From Paenibacillus sp. PL91 (lineage in GTDB: Bacteria > Bacillota > Bacilli > Paenibacillales > Paenibacillaceae), in contig NZ_JABBYG020000020.1 of assembly GCF_012935325.2 (NCBI RefSeq), positions 1-64,000 on the forward strand: DNA of 64,000 nucleotides. Direction: 5' to 3'. Under the pieces are notes generated by a model. That model had not been told where the DNA came from. It searched no databases and saw only the letters and a list, made by a program, of their open reading frames with translations. Both the position numbers and the translations under genes were made by a program. Each line of letters opens with the position of its first letter. Positions within the stretch are counted from its first letter, which is position 1. Below, in pieces: positions 10,701 to 17,512 of this stretch.

Positions 10701-11098
10701 TTCGGCACACCTGTCGCAAAGCCGCTAATTTCATAGAAATCGCCGTTAATTCCGGCAATGACGCGGCTGCCCGGCGCATCCGCATGAGCTGCCATTTCGG
10801 TCACGCCCTTCATGCCATACACTTTTCCGTCCTTGGTGCCAGCACGCAGCTCCAGATTCGGATTTTTCGGATCAAATGCTACCGTATGTATTTTTTGCAA
10901 GCCTCGCTCATTTTCCATATCCATCCAAGTATACACCGCTCCCGGTGCTAGCTCCGTCTGGCGAATGTCGATGACCTTGCCGTATTCCGTAGTAGGAAGC
11001 TCTGTAATAGCCGCATTAACGATTAATGCCGGCTGAAGTAACGAGATTAATAGAGCAAAGATGATAAATGCGTTCGTTTTTCTTAGGTACTTCTTCAC
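4709..11098 (-). CDS. S-layer-anchored phosphodiester glycosidase / metallophosphatase fusion
   Basis: A roughly 2,130-residue exported protein. AGGAGG lies only 2 bases before an in-frame TTG (11104) but 8 bases before the GTG at 11098, so I choose GTG. Order: signal peptide (to about 32); NAGPA-type phosphodiester glycosidase domain (about 95-400: INGDFY, HPRTAIG, NLDGGGSSTF); Ig-like and carbohydrate-binding-like beta domains; a cohesin-like domain (about 860-970); a fibronectin-like lead and calcineurin/purple-acid-phosphatase metallophosphoesterase (about 1100-1450: GDSQ, GDIVDKG, GNHE, FFHQGP, GHDH); three Big_2-type repeats; a Pro-Thr linker (about 1731-1760); a beta domain; three SLH repeats (about 1948-2131). 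The metal-binding motifs are complete, so both enzymes appear active. It should sit on the cell wall, splitting sugar-phosphodiesters and then phosphomonoesters; that coupling is inference. Confidence 0.88.
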   Translation of the reverse strand: MKKYLRKTNAFIIFALLISLLQPALIVNAAITELPTTEYGKVIDIRQTELAPGAVYTWMDMENERGLQKIHTVAFDPKNPNLELRAGTKDGKVYGMKGVTEMAAHADAPGSRVIAGINGDFYEISGFATGVPNGLFMDEGRILNSSISSYAFGLKADGSSIYGAPKLTKTVTIGGVTTNLTSINRYRDTNQLVLYTADYNTTTKSTNLGDEVVLDIIEGDVKSGQTMKLKVAELRKDQGDTAITQGQVVLSASGTSRAVVAGLQVGDEMAASFALDGEWAQVSVAIGGQGPLVKDGVPQLNVGPAGVHPRTAIGTKADGSIVLFEIDGRAPGFSEGVETDELAKMLKDIGVVNGMNLDGGGSSTFAAKLPGTSKVQMLNQGSDGGERKTGNGLLLINKAPELNAASKLAVQPNAERILKGASFTFKAAGIDANGHPAAYSDTLAWQVDPSLGTVDASGVFTAGTAFATGFVTAAAGAVQGKGEIEVVDQLTALKFPDIIKTYNSGATASLSVKALRNGQTVQANNRNFEWRVEGNIGTVDENGVFQATTENGQQGKIFVKYGNVETSFEVNVGLPPVLLEDFESGLDKYIASSAAANYSRIVEVTDQDYVRSGNKALKLEYDFIGKTGTSGAYLAASSTQNRIQIPGYPEKLSMWVYGDGKKHWLRAQLRDGNNAAIPVDFTDNVSGVNWTGWKYVEVAVPKGKATPLTIDMPIRYMETSNVKKTDGALYIDDIRALYGPLEEDTTPPVFKDIYPAENAVIKTATPTIAVHGEDTGYDPVQHPGTTLIDPAKTRVYVDDQLVGHGFHPPAGLITYKSTIPLSEGRHKVKVAIRDMAGNQTIKEWYFMVNLGSPYYVYDTPSEVYAGTTNTLNIHAEKASKLKEGHIAFKFDPAAIKDLQVIRGSKVQEGQLEPVIDEAQGLVRLNLFNINEASLVDADILGQIQYTVRNDYIGPLTLEQTEVEVTKPLVIENTSGSVLSTEGTGTPISFVGAAAQATVKTQLKLSWDHFAIGMGYAASFKVAEVQGGAAVEGSKLLINQVEVADTSSSANGMLTTTAATQAVGTYNVQAVKGSAYSPVMTFKVAPYAGTAAPRNMNVTMGADPNTSRHFTWQTDPLTTDTVVELVKQSDFTSFEDNNIIEIAGTSSIYNTNNDGTMRVHKAEADQLTPDTIYVYRVGDGKTNVSSEGTFRTSAAAGDTMKFLFIGDSQADSKAGFALWGNTLEEASAYMPDAEMLVHAGDIVDKGYEQEQWDWWFEAAQDKLMNTTLVPIIGNHEVMGTNGAGDYLAQFHNPQNGAASVKGSNFSFDVKDTHFVVMNTEMSSQIFDEQAQWLDEDLGKSDKKWKVIFFHQGPYGSIYANEKVQSTWVPIFDKHGVDLVMNGHDHIYMRSHPMKGGEKVAEGQGTRYVIGGSSGPKFYALTEHYWQEKIFDEDAQIFTAVDITKDEIVVVGRTVDGREIDRFAIAKVEPETVTLDHTSAELEAGQPITLKATVLPDHATEKELVWSVVQSTPENAVTVNAEGMVTAMKPGQATVRATVSGYPDIFAESEITVTDMLQGVTLQGKTALQIGAADQTVAEAVYGSGRKKVILSELAFASSNEEVAAINEAGLVSAKKEGTAEISVTFKGFNAKYEVTVTANEPEVTLSKVELSGLNAQMNPGQSANAKVTAVYSDGSSRDVSGEAEFKSSSPNTVEIVGGSTVKALQAGLATITASYGGKQTEFVINVTEPATPTPPPVTTPTPVPTPTPTPTPSPEVPGVVKITDKQLTDKNADGEVVIETNGQLKELVLPGHTAQLLAGAPFKVDAQNLAISIPAQVLEDLTKLLPADQVSKSTISLTAKAASSNESSAILVNVGSQAGAQLRMGSAELLDFSLTMTTEAGVTVTVTKFDQPITISFAVDPLADASLLGIYYIADDGKLQYIGGKLVNGRLTAAVNHFSKYAVLEYNKSFIDLPQSHWAAKAVKELAAKQLIQGVSTERFNPSEAITRAEFAAMLVRVLGITGQATPMFTDVPVAKWYANEVALSQQAGIVKGVSATTFAPNASVTRQEMAVMIVRAYDYAVKKQSEFALSNVRFTDTAAAPDWARTAILTAIELGLMYGRTNEIFAPIANGSRAESAQMILNLINRINE

Positions 11099-11223
11099 AT
11101 TCAATTCCTCCTAGTGAAATTTCGCCGTCCTTTACGAGGACAACATTAAGGAGTAATCTTAATGAAAAAGTGTGAGGGGGGTGTTAGTGTGGGGTTAAGA
11201 GATTGTGAAGGGAATATAAACTA

Positions 11224-11258
11224 AAAAGAGCACTCTTATAATATAGGAGTGCTCTTTT
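11224..11258. terminator. Bidirectional intrinsic terminator
   Basis: AAAAGAGCACTC pairs perfectly with GAGTGCTCTTTT across an 11-base loop. Its edge contains the stop codon of the frameshifted ORF at the end of the ROK-MFS-acetyltransferase operon, so it ends that minus-strand transcript. Confidence 0.85.
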
Positions 11259-11549
11259 AATACATTGAAGATATGCGTCCAACCTCTAGTACCCTGCTGA
11301 CCATCAGTAAGCCAGCCTTTTTGTTGGAATAGACCAAATTACTAGTACTTGCATTCTTTGAGGGTTCCGACTCTACGACCCTTATGATTTTATTTCCATT
11401 TGGCTCTTCTCGAATGTACTTTCCATCCAATACATATAACGGAGCCCCTCCTAGTGCTTTGGCACCGTTTGTTTTATACGTTTGAAGGCCCGTCGTAATT
11501 CCTCTCCAGTAACTGCAGATAAGTGTGTCAATCCTTTTTGCTGAATCAT
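11257..11549 (-). pseudogene. Frameshifted small ORF coupled to the acetyltransferase gene
   Basis: The ATG at 11549 shares its A with the TAA stop of the acetyltransferase gene, preserving translational coupling. It reads MIQQKGLTHLSAVTGEEL, then RRAFKR, and fails soon after. One frame over the reading continues sensibly (YKTNGAKALGGAPLYVLDGK, IREEPNGNKIIRVVESEPSK) to a TAA at 11257 that touches the terminator. One deleted base near 11480 accounts for this. The repaired product would be about 97 residues. I do not recognise it. Confidence 0.6.
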
Positions 11550-12115
11550 TATGATTTGGGTTCGATTTCTTTTATCACTTTCGCTGGATTACCACCAACA
11601 ATCATGTTTTCCGGAATGTCTTTAGTCACCACAGCTCCAGATGCGATAACAACATTATTGCCAATAGTTACACCTGGATTAATAACAGCTCGTCCGCCTA
11701 CCCATACATTGTTACCAATCGTTACTGGCTTGCCATACTCTGGTCCCTTGTTTCTTTCATATGGATCCACAGGGTGTGTGGCCGTATATATGTGTACACC
11801 GGGTCCGAACATACAGTTATCGCCAATCCGAACCTCGCACACATCAAGAATGGTACAGTCAAAGTTTGCATAGAAGTTCTCACCAACATGAATGTTGTAA
11901 CCATAGTCAAAACGGATGTTCGGCTCCATACCAAAGTTAGTTCCTGTTGATCCTAGCAGGTCTTTAAGTATCCGTACTCGATTTTCATCATCGATTTCGG
12001 TAGTCTGGTTGTACATGCGCGTCATCCGTCTAGCATTTGCCCGCTCACGTGTCAGTTCGGGATCCCAAGCCTTATATAGCTCTCCATCCAGCATCTTTTG
12101 TTTTTCTGTTTTCAT
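11549..12115 (-). CDS. Maltose/galactoside O-acetyltransferase (hexapeptide repeat)
   Basis: This 188-residue LacA/Maa-family enzyme would transfer acetyl from acetyl-CoA to the 6-hydroxyl of a sugar in the cytoplasm. The N-terminal mac motif (KMLDGELYKAWDPEL), the left-handed beta-helix hexapeptides (about 70-180) and the catalytic His in TATHPVDP are all present, and the length matches the family. It is third in a minus-strand operon after a ROK regulator and an MFS transporter, so it may acetylate non-metabolisable or overflow sugars for export, as suggested for LacA. It is followed without a gap by a frameshifted small ORF. Confidence 0.92.
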   Translation of the reverse strand: MKTEKQKMLDGELYKAWDPELTRERANARRMTRMYNQTTEIDDENRVRILKDLLGSTGTNFGMEPNIRFDYGYNIHVGENFYANFDCTILDVCEVRIGDNCMFGPGVHIYTATHPVDPYERNKGPEYGKPVTIGNNVWVGGRAVINPGVTIGNNVVIASGAVVTKDIPENMIVGGNPAKVIKEIEPKS

Positions 12116-12157
12116 TTATAAACCCGATCCTCTCTCATCATGAAATAAAGTATGAAA

Positions 12158-13342
12158 TTATATTGGTCTAGCTGATCTGGTCAGAGAAGCTGAGATGACC
12201 AGGCCAATAAGTACAACAATCAGTGCACGCAATAACCCAAAATGTTCTCCCAGGAAGCCCAACAGAGGCGGGCCAACCAGAGCTGCGATATAGCCCGACG
12301 TAGCTACGGCTCCAACTCTTGTAGCAGCACCTTTAGGTTCATCTCCTACCGCTGACAACCCTACCGGAAAACCTAGTGAAGCTCCAAGCCCCCATAAGAC
12401 GACGCCTACCGAAGCGACAAAATAATTCTGCCCCCAGATCACAAGCAGTAATCCGAGAATGGCCGCAATGGCGCATCCCGATAAGACCCACACCCTTCCA
12501 TAACGATCCAGGGCCCATCCGCCAGTAAAACGTCCCATGGTCATCGCTGCAACAAACAAACCATAGATAAATGAACCTGCCATTGCGCTAACCCCGTAAC
12601 CATCTACCATGATCAGTGGTAGCCAATCATTGGCGGAACCCTCGGCAAATGCCATTCCTAAAACCATAATCCCGATTAACAATGTACGCTTCTCGCTCCA
12701 TACCTCTAACAGTTGCTTAACAGCCGAACTCTTCTGAGCTGCAGCATCCAAAAGTTCCTTTCCTGTATCCTTTGGCAGGTAACGATAGCAATAAAATAAA
12801 AGTGCGGTAATCAATAGACCGAGGATCGAGAAATGGGCCATGATCGGCATATGTATGGCCATAGCTCCTGCTCCGATAGCCGCTCCAATGAGTGTTCCTA
12901 CACTAAAAAAGCCATGAAAGGTCGGTAAGAGCGTTCGATTCATTGCCTTCTCATTAGCAGAACCTTCCACATTCAGTGCGACCTCAGCCGCACCGAAACC
13001 ACAGCCAAAAACGATCAACCCGCCCATAACGACAGTCACCATCGTCAAGGCTGCACCGATTCCGATTGCCACAAATCCAATCACAATCATTAAAAAGCTG
13101 CCAATTATGACAAGACGGGCACCTTTTCGTGCGACAACTGAACCTGCTGCAAGCAGACCAACAAGGGATCCCGCTGCGACCGCAAATAAAATGATACCCA
13201 TCTCGGCAGTAGAGACATGAAGCAAATCCCGGACAGCAGGTGTACGGGATATCCACGAAGCAAAGGAAAGTCCTGGAAGGGCAAATAGAAGGAACAAGAT
13301 GTTGCGGGCAATTCTGAGATCCTGTTTATAAGCAGTTGTCAT
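12158..13342 (-). CDS. MFS transporter (YbjJ-like)
   Basis: This 394-residue membrane protein has about 12 hydrophobic segments and an N-terminal signature SFASWISRTPAVRDLL typical of the YbjJ/sugar-efflux branch of the major facilitator superfamily. The start at 13342 follows GGAGGTG about 12 bases upstream. It lies 12 bases after the ROK regulator stop and 42 bases before the acetyltransferase start, so the three form one operon. Context suggests export or uptake of a sugar or sugar derivative; direction and substrate cannot be read from sequence. Confidence 0.88.
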   Translation of the reverse strand: MTTAYKQDLRIARNILFLLFALPGLSFASWISRTPAVRDLLHVSTAEMGIILFAVAAGSLVGLLAAGSVVARKGARLVIIGSFLMIVIGFVAIGIGAALTMVTVVMGGLIVFGCGFGAAEVALNVEGSANEKAMNRTLLPTFHGFFSVGTLIGAAIGAGAMAIHMPIMAHFSILGLLITALLFYCYRYLPKDTGKELLDAAAQKSSAVKQLLEVWSEKRTLLIGIMVLGMAFAEGSANDWLPLIMVDGYGVSAMAGSFIYGLFVAAMTMGRFTGGWALDRYGRVWVLSGCAIAAILGLLLVIWGQNYFVASVGVVLWGLGASLGFPVGLSAVGDEPKGAATRVGAVATSGYIAALVGPPLLGFLGEHFGLLRALIVVLIGLVISASLTRSARPI

Positions 13343-13354
13343 ATGCTTTTCGCT

Positions 13355-14386
13355 TCACCTCCGTTTCTCTACTAGCTGCAGCGAATAGGCCAGGCTTTCC
13401 AATGTCATTGTAATTAATCCATACATGTAATTCTCTTCCGGATGCTCGAGCAGCGTCAGCTGTGGCATATGCATCTCTGGAATATACTTTAGGCATTCCT
13501 GTCGGATGAGATCCACATCAGCAGACTCTACCAAGCTCCCCGTCAGAGCGATCATCTCTGGGTTCATTACTGCAATCAAGCTCGATACGACACGGCCAAC
13601 CAGAGAATGAAATGTGGTCCGATCGTGCAACTGCCGGAATTGCTCTTCAAGTGTCATGCCTAACGGTAAAAAGGCAATCTCTCCTGCAAAGTGAGAACTG
13701 CCTCTGTGGATATGTCCATCCACCATCATACCTGCTCCAGGGAAGCTGCCTTCAATAAATGTCGCAACCGCAACCGATTTCTCTTCATCATATCCCTGCT
13801 TCTGGTAGAAGCCGTACACGGTCAAATTCATGTCGTTCTCCAAAATGACTTCCACCTCATGCTTTCCACGAATGAAAGCCTCCAGAGGAACATTAATCAG
13901 TTCCTGGATGTCGCTGAGATTAATGACTCCCTGATTAACAGCACCCGGCACCCCGATAGCAACTGCTCGGATTTGCGGGAATTGACCTATGAGCTGATCA
14001 ACCAGTTGATCAATCACTGCAGGATCCATCCGATCGTTTTCCTGGTATCCTTCCTTGATTGTTTCTCCTGCCAGGTTGGCGAGCGTATAAGTGAGCGAAC
14101 GGGTCTTTACTCCAGCTCTGACAATAATGCAGGCAATATAAAAGAAGTTCTCATTATACCGGTACAATCTGGCCGGACGGCCTCCGCTTGACTCCTCCAT
14201 CCCCATCTCCAGCAGCTCGCTGGTGTCCAATAGCTCATTTAGAATGTTACCGCAGGTGGCTACACTTAATCCTGTAGCTTGTGCCACCATGGACTTCGTA
14301 CCCTGCTTCATCATTTTGAGAGCTTGTCGGACTAACTCCTGGTTCATTTTCTTGACTCGCATCGTATTATTTGTAATGTGATTCAT
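13355..14386 (-). CDS. ROK-family transcriptional regulator
   Basis: An N-terminal winged helix (about residues 10-65: ALKMMKQGTKSMVAQATGLS) is followed by a ROK sugar-kinase-like domain (about 75-340). The ROK part keeps GVPGAV and ENDMN, but the ATP-binding DxGxT loop and the Cys-rich zinc motif are absent or degenerate, so it should sense rather than phosphorylate a sugar. I prefer the ATG at 14386 (MNHITNNT) over one at 14401. It heads the operon with the MFS transporter and acetyltransferase and presumably represses it until a sugar binds. Confidence 0.85.
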   Translation of the reverse strand: MNHITNNTMRVKKMNQELVRQALKMMKQGTKSMVAQATGLSVATCGNILNELLDTSELLEMGMEESSGGRPARLYRYNENFFYIACIIVRAGVKTRSLTYTLANLAGETIKEGYQENDRMDPAVIDQLVDQLIGQFPQIRAVAIGVPGAVNQGVINLSDIQELINVPLEAFIRGKHEVEVILENDMNLTVYGFYQKQGYDEEKSVAVATFIEGSFPGAGMMVDGHIHRGSSHFAGEIAFLPLGMTLEEQFRQLHDRTTFHSLVGRVVSSLIAVMNPEMIALTGSLVESADVDLIRQECLKYIPEMHMPQLTLLEHPEENYMYGLITMTLESLAYSLQLVEKRR

Positions 14387-14492
14387 ATATGGTGTTCTCA
14401 CTCCTTTCTTTTTAAAATACTTTTAATAAGTACTAATTTATATGATTCTGGTCCTTGTGTCTACTTTTATTCGGGTTAAATTATCAGATACG

Positions 14493-14534
14493 AATGAAAG
14501 GTCTTGTCCTTATATTTGGACAAGACCTTTCATT
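14493..14534. terminator. Perfect 17-bp hairpin
   Basis: AATGAAAGGTCTTGTCC pairs perfectly with its complement across an 8-base loop. It separates the ROK regulator promoter region from the upstream fructokinase remnant and probably ended the old fructan operon transcript. Confidence 0.75.
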
Positions 14535-14631
14535 GCTGATACTAAAAAGCGACACCAGTAATTTCTTGGATATCTAAACAACGTGCCCACTACTCCCAAT
14601 ACTCATGTTGCTTGAAAATAACCTTCTTTTG

Positions 14632-14850
14632 TTAACCGAGCACTCTTAAACCCAACGCCAATGCTCCACACAAGCCCGCATTGTCGCCTAGCCTAGGTGG
14701 TACAATATAATGTTGGATATCCGAAACAATCGGCGCGGCACTCACGTATCCATTTAGAATTCTGCCTACTGCCTCCCGGATCATCGGAAAAAGATGTACT
14801 TGTTTCATGACGCCACCACCCAGAATTACCTTCTTGGGGGATAACGTCAA
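14632..14850 (-). pseudogene. C-terminal remnant of a ROK fructokinase
   Basis: Seventy-two residues (MTLSPKKVILGGGVMKQ, then YIVPPRLGDNAGLCGALALG) match the last quarter of ScrK/GmuE-type fructokinases, which phosphorylate fructose to fructose-6-phosphate. The normal length is about 290 residues; the ATP-binding and sugar-binding parts are gone and the sequence upstream is an unrelated transporter remnant. The stop and downstream hairpin remain. Its position after two fructan-type glycosidase genes fits a decayed fructan catabolic operon. Confidence 0.8.
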
Positions 14851-14903
14851 TTTTTCATCCTGACTTGACTTTACGGTTGGCTATGAGAGCATATACGGCA
14901 CAA

Positions 14904-15156
14904 TTAAGGTGGAATTATGGCAATTATCGTTTTTTCAGTTCCCCGTTCTTGAACTCCTTCTACCTTCAATTCCTCTGCGTATGCGATTTTCGCCTCAGCA
15001 CTCATATTAGACATGGCAAACATAGCAATATTGAAATGAAAAACGGAAACAATCCAGAGAAGCCACGGACGCGCCTGACCGTGCTTTCTTCGTGTCTATC
15101 CACCATCACGACCATGCCGATATTTGCAAATGCAACGATCGCTTTGGTCCTGATCC
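14904..15156 (-). pseudogene. Probable GPH/MFS sugar transporter remnant
   Basis: One minus-strand frame reads TRRKHGQARPWLLWIVSVFH then NIAMFAMSNMSAEAKIAYAE, matching the RSKWGKxRPWxLW loop and following membrane segment of glycoside-pentoside-hexuronide transporters. The aspartate-containing MVVMVD stretch just before it is in another frame, so there is at least one indel. Less than a fifth of a 450-residue transporter is left. Family assignment rests on this one loop and is tentative. Confidence 0.45.
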
Positions 15157-15187
15157 AAAAAAAGACTCCTCGATTGGGAGTCTTTTT
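15157..15187. terminator. Bidirectional terminator after the GH32 gene
   Basis: AAAAAAAGACTCC pairs with GGAGTCTTTTTT around a short loop, 17 bases past the stop of the intact GH32 gene. Confidence 0.85.
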
Positions 15188-15203
15188 TACCCAGTATTTT
15201 TTT

Positions 15204-16652
15204 TCACCACATCGCGTCAGATCCACCTCTGAGCGTCTCAACCTTCACATTCTTGAATTGAGCATTCCCTTGGCTTACGAACAATCCGAGCCTTCCTCGT
15301 TCGATATCGTACATTCTAGCGCTTATCGCAACTTCCCGATTTATATATATCTCGCAAATCGATCCATCGATAAAGATTAGCAACTCATGGTAATGATCAG
15401 GCAGCAGCTCGATCGGCCGCTCTAATTCGACCTCATAGGGAAACGTCTTTCCCCCTTCCTCGCTCTGCATGATAGGTCCGCGAAACGTTACTCTATTTCG
15501 CTGCGGCTCCAGCGTTACATAATAAGCGTCATCCAGACCCTCCCCCGCACGCAGCATAACACCTGCCCCCTGCGTAAATTCCGAGAAACGGATATCCAAC
15601 GATACTTTGCATCGATCGGGTAATTTCTCTTGCGTTAGACTCGCCGCAAACGCATAGGGAGATTCGCACACATGCTCGTCTAGGGCCGACGACGTCCATG
15701 TACCCGTGATCCCATCCACATGGAGTGGTTGCTTGACCGCGAACGCCACATTCACCGAGTCCGGCACTTTAACGGCGAGCGTACCGTCTGGACGCTGGAT
15801 GATCTCATGGACTATGAGATTGCCACCCCAGTCCCATGTATCGTAATCTTTTCCGGGATGCTTAGGAGGATTCCACCCGAACAAGTCTTCATTCTTCGTC
15901 GGATTCCAGCCGAATAAATACCGATTCCGACCGTCCGATACCGACTTCGCCGCATAGAACGCCCTGCCGTCGAACGTATCAACCTTTGGTGTAATCCATG
16001 GACCATTCAAGGAGCGACTCATACGGTAGAAGGTGGCGAACCGATCCGTATAGTTAGAGTAAACCAGATACCACCAGTCTCCCATCTGGAATAAATCCGG
16101 GCATTCGTGAGCCCCGACATGAATATTCGGCGCATAGAGCGGCTCACTATACGTCCACTTCTTCAAGTCCTGTGATGTGAGCAGGGCCACGCAGCCCTTT
16201 CGATTGGATGCTCCCTTAGCCATCGCGGCGAGAATCATCCAATATTGCCCTTCCTCTTCGTTCCAGAACACAAAAGGATCGCGCCAATCTGAAAGCTCGT
16301 AGATCTGGTTATCGGCGGAGAAGGTATCCTCCGGAATTGTCGTCCAGTTCATCAAACCCGTGCCGGTTGCATGGCAGACCAACTGCTTCCCCTCGGGAAA
16401 GATGCAATAAAATAGATGATAAGTGTTCTCCACCTTTAGAACATGACCGGTCCCGCCGAGAATTTTGCAGGCCCCATACTCCCGGTAATCACAGAAATCG
16501 CTCGTTCCGACCAGATGCCAGCCGTGATCCAGACCTTCCCGGTAATTCTCACGCCATCCGTGAAGATAAAACAGTTTAAACTCATTGTCCTCATAGTAGG
16601 GGATCACATCTCCAACCCAGGCATTGTTAGGACGATAGAAAAACTCATTCAT
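15204..16652 (-). CDS. GH32 beta-fructosidase-type enzyme with non-standard nucleophile motif
   Basis: This 482-residue protein has no signal peptide, so it should act on imported oligosaccharides. It has a five-bladed propeller with the three catalytic blocks of family 32: WVGDVIPYY (residues 12-20, Asp15 as nucleophile, replacing the usual WMNDPNG), WRDPFVFW (transition-state Asp) and HECPDLF (acid/base Glu), then a C-terminal beta-sandwich (about 330-475). A local duplication (FGWNPTKNEDLFGWNPPKHP) lies near residue 250. The ATG overlaps the TGA of the upstream GH32 remnant (ATGA) and follows GGGAGG, so it was translationally coupled. Context with GH172 points to fructans or difructose anhydrides. 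Confidence 0.88.
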   Translation of the reverse strand: MNEFFYRPNNAWVGDVIPYYEDNEFKLFYLHGWRENYREGLDHGWHLVGTSDFCDYREYGACKILGGTGHVLKVENTYHLFYCIFPEGKQLVCHATGTGLMNWTTIPEDTFSADNQIYELSDWRDPFVFWNEEEGQYWMILAAMAKGASNRKGCVALLTSQDLKKWTYSEPLYAPNIHVGAHECPDLFQMGDWWYLVYSNYTDRFATFYRMSRSLNGPWITPKVDTFDGRAFYAAKSVSDGRNRYLFGWNPTKNEDLFGWNPPKHPGKDYDTWDWGGNLIVHEIIQRPDGTLAVKVPDSVNVAFAVKQPLHVDGITGTWTSSALDEHVCESPYAFAASLTQEKLPDRCKVSLDIRFSEFTQGAGVMLRAGEGLDDAYYVTLEPQRNRVTFRGPIMQSEEGGKTFPYEVELERPIELLPDHYHELLIFIDGSICEIYINREVAISARMYDIERGRLGLFVSQGNAQFKNVKVETLRGGSDAMW

Positions 16653-17493
16653 TGACTGATTCCTCCCGCTGGTTCAGTTTCATAGGCAGATTTCATTTCC
16701 CAAATTTCTAACGATTTTACGATAGTTGATGAAGCTCCTATTAGAGCTATGCCAAGCGAGTCTTGCCGAACCGGAAAGATACGGGTTGTTAAGCTGTTAA
16801 CTCCGTTTATATAAGATTCGATCATGGATTTATCAAGATAAATATGCAGCTGAAGAGGCCCATCGCCAAGGTTAACGTACCCGCTCTCGACACCCGAGCC
16901 GTTTGCCTCGGCCGGGAATGCTGGTCGTCACCAGCATATACCACATGCTCTCTTCCTTCCACACGAAAGGATCGCGAAAATTGCCCCGGAGACCAACGCC
17001 TTCCGGTAGGGTAGCAACATAGTGAGAGTACTTTATCCAGTCGATTAAATCATTGTTCCCGTCCACAAGGAACGAACTTCTCGCCATGGCGAGGGATTGG
17101 TCCGGATCCTGTCTTTTATCTCCCGCCGCATAGGAGATGACCGGTACGCCTTCATCGTCGATCACAGTTCCGCCAGACCAGCAGCAGTCCGGGGCGATGT
17201 CGCCCTTCTCTGGGGAAAGCACGAACGGTACGTCGCGCCACCGTACCAGATCCGAGCTAACGGCGTGACTCCAATGAATATGGTTCCAGTACTGTATTTG
17301 AGGATTGTGCTGATAGAAAAGATGATATTGCCCGTTGAAAAACTTCGATCCATGTGGCTCATTCATCAAATGCTCAGGCGGTAAAAAAATGATATTGCGG
17401 TCGATGGCGATCACCGTTATAACGTTTTCTTCGCTGCCCAGTCTCCGGTTTGACGATAGTAACCGTCCGGTAGCTGTACCGGAGATCCTTCAT
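16650..17493 (-). pseudogene. Broken GH32 beta-fructosidase gene
   Basis: The true start is ATG at 17493, 6 bases after GGAGGG and about 20 bases after the GH172 stop. It reads MKDLRYSYR... to RHRPQYHF, then fails. One frame over, LPPEHLMNEPHGSKFF continues, so one extra T in a T7 run (17383-17389) breaks it. The nucleophile block (MNEPHG) and RDPF are present, but near 16915 the reading jumps, out of frame, into the family's C-terminal beta-sandwich (YVNLGDGPLQLHIYLDKSMI), ending at a TGA overlapping the next gene's ATG. About 200 central residues, including the acid/base block, are deleted. Two independent lesions make this a convincing pseudogene. Confidence 0.85.
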
Positions 17494-17512
17494 TCCTTAC
17501 CCTCCAATCAAG

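Noticed and set aside
14865..15380. Long plus-strand frame over the transporter remnant
   Set aside because: It runs antisense to the GPH-like remnant, a terminator and the end of GH32; no start signal.
17162..17362. Minus-strand frame inside the GH32 pseudogene
   Set aside because: Shadow of the GH32 reading, which shows the family's MNEPHG and RDPF blocks.
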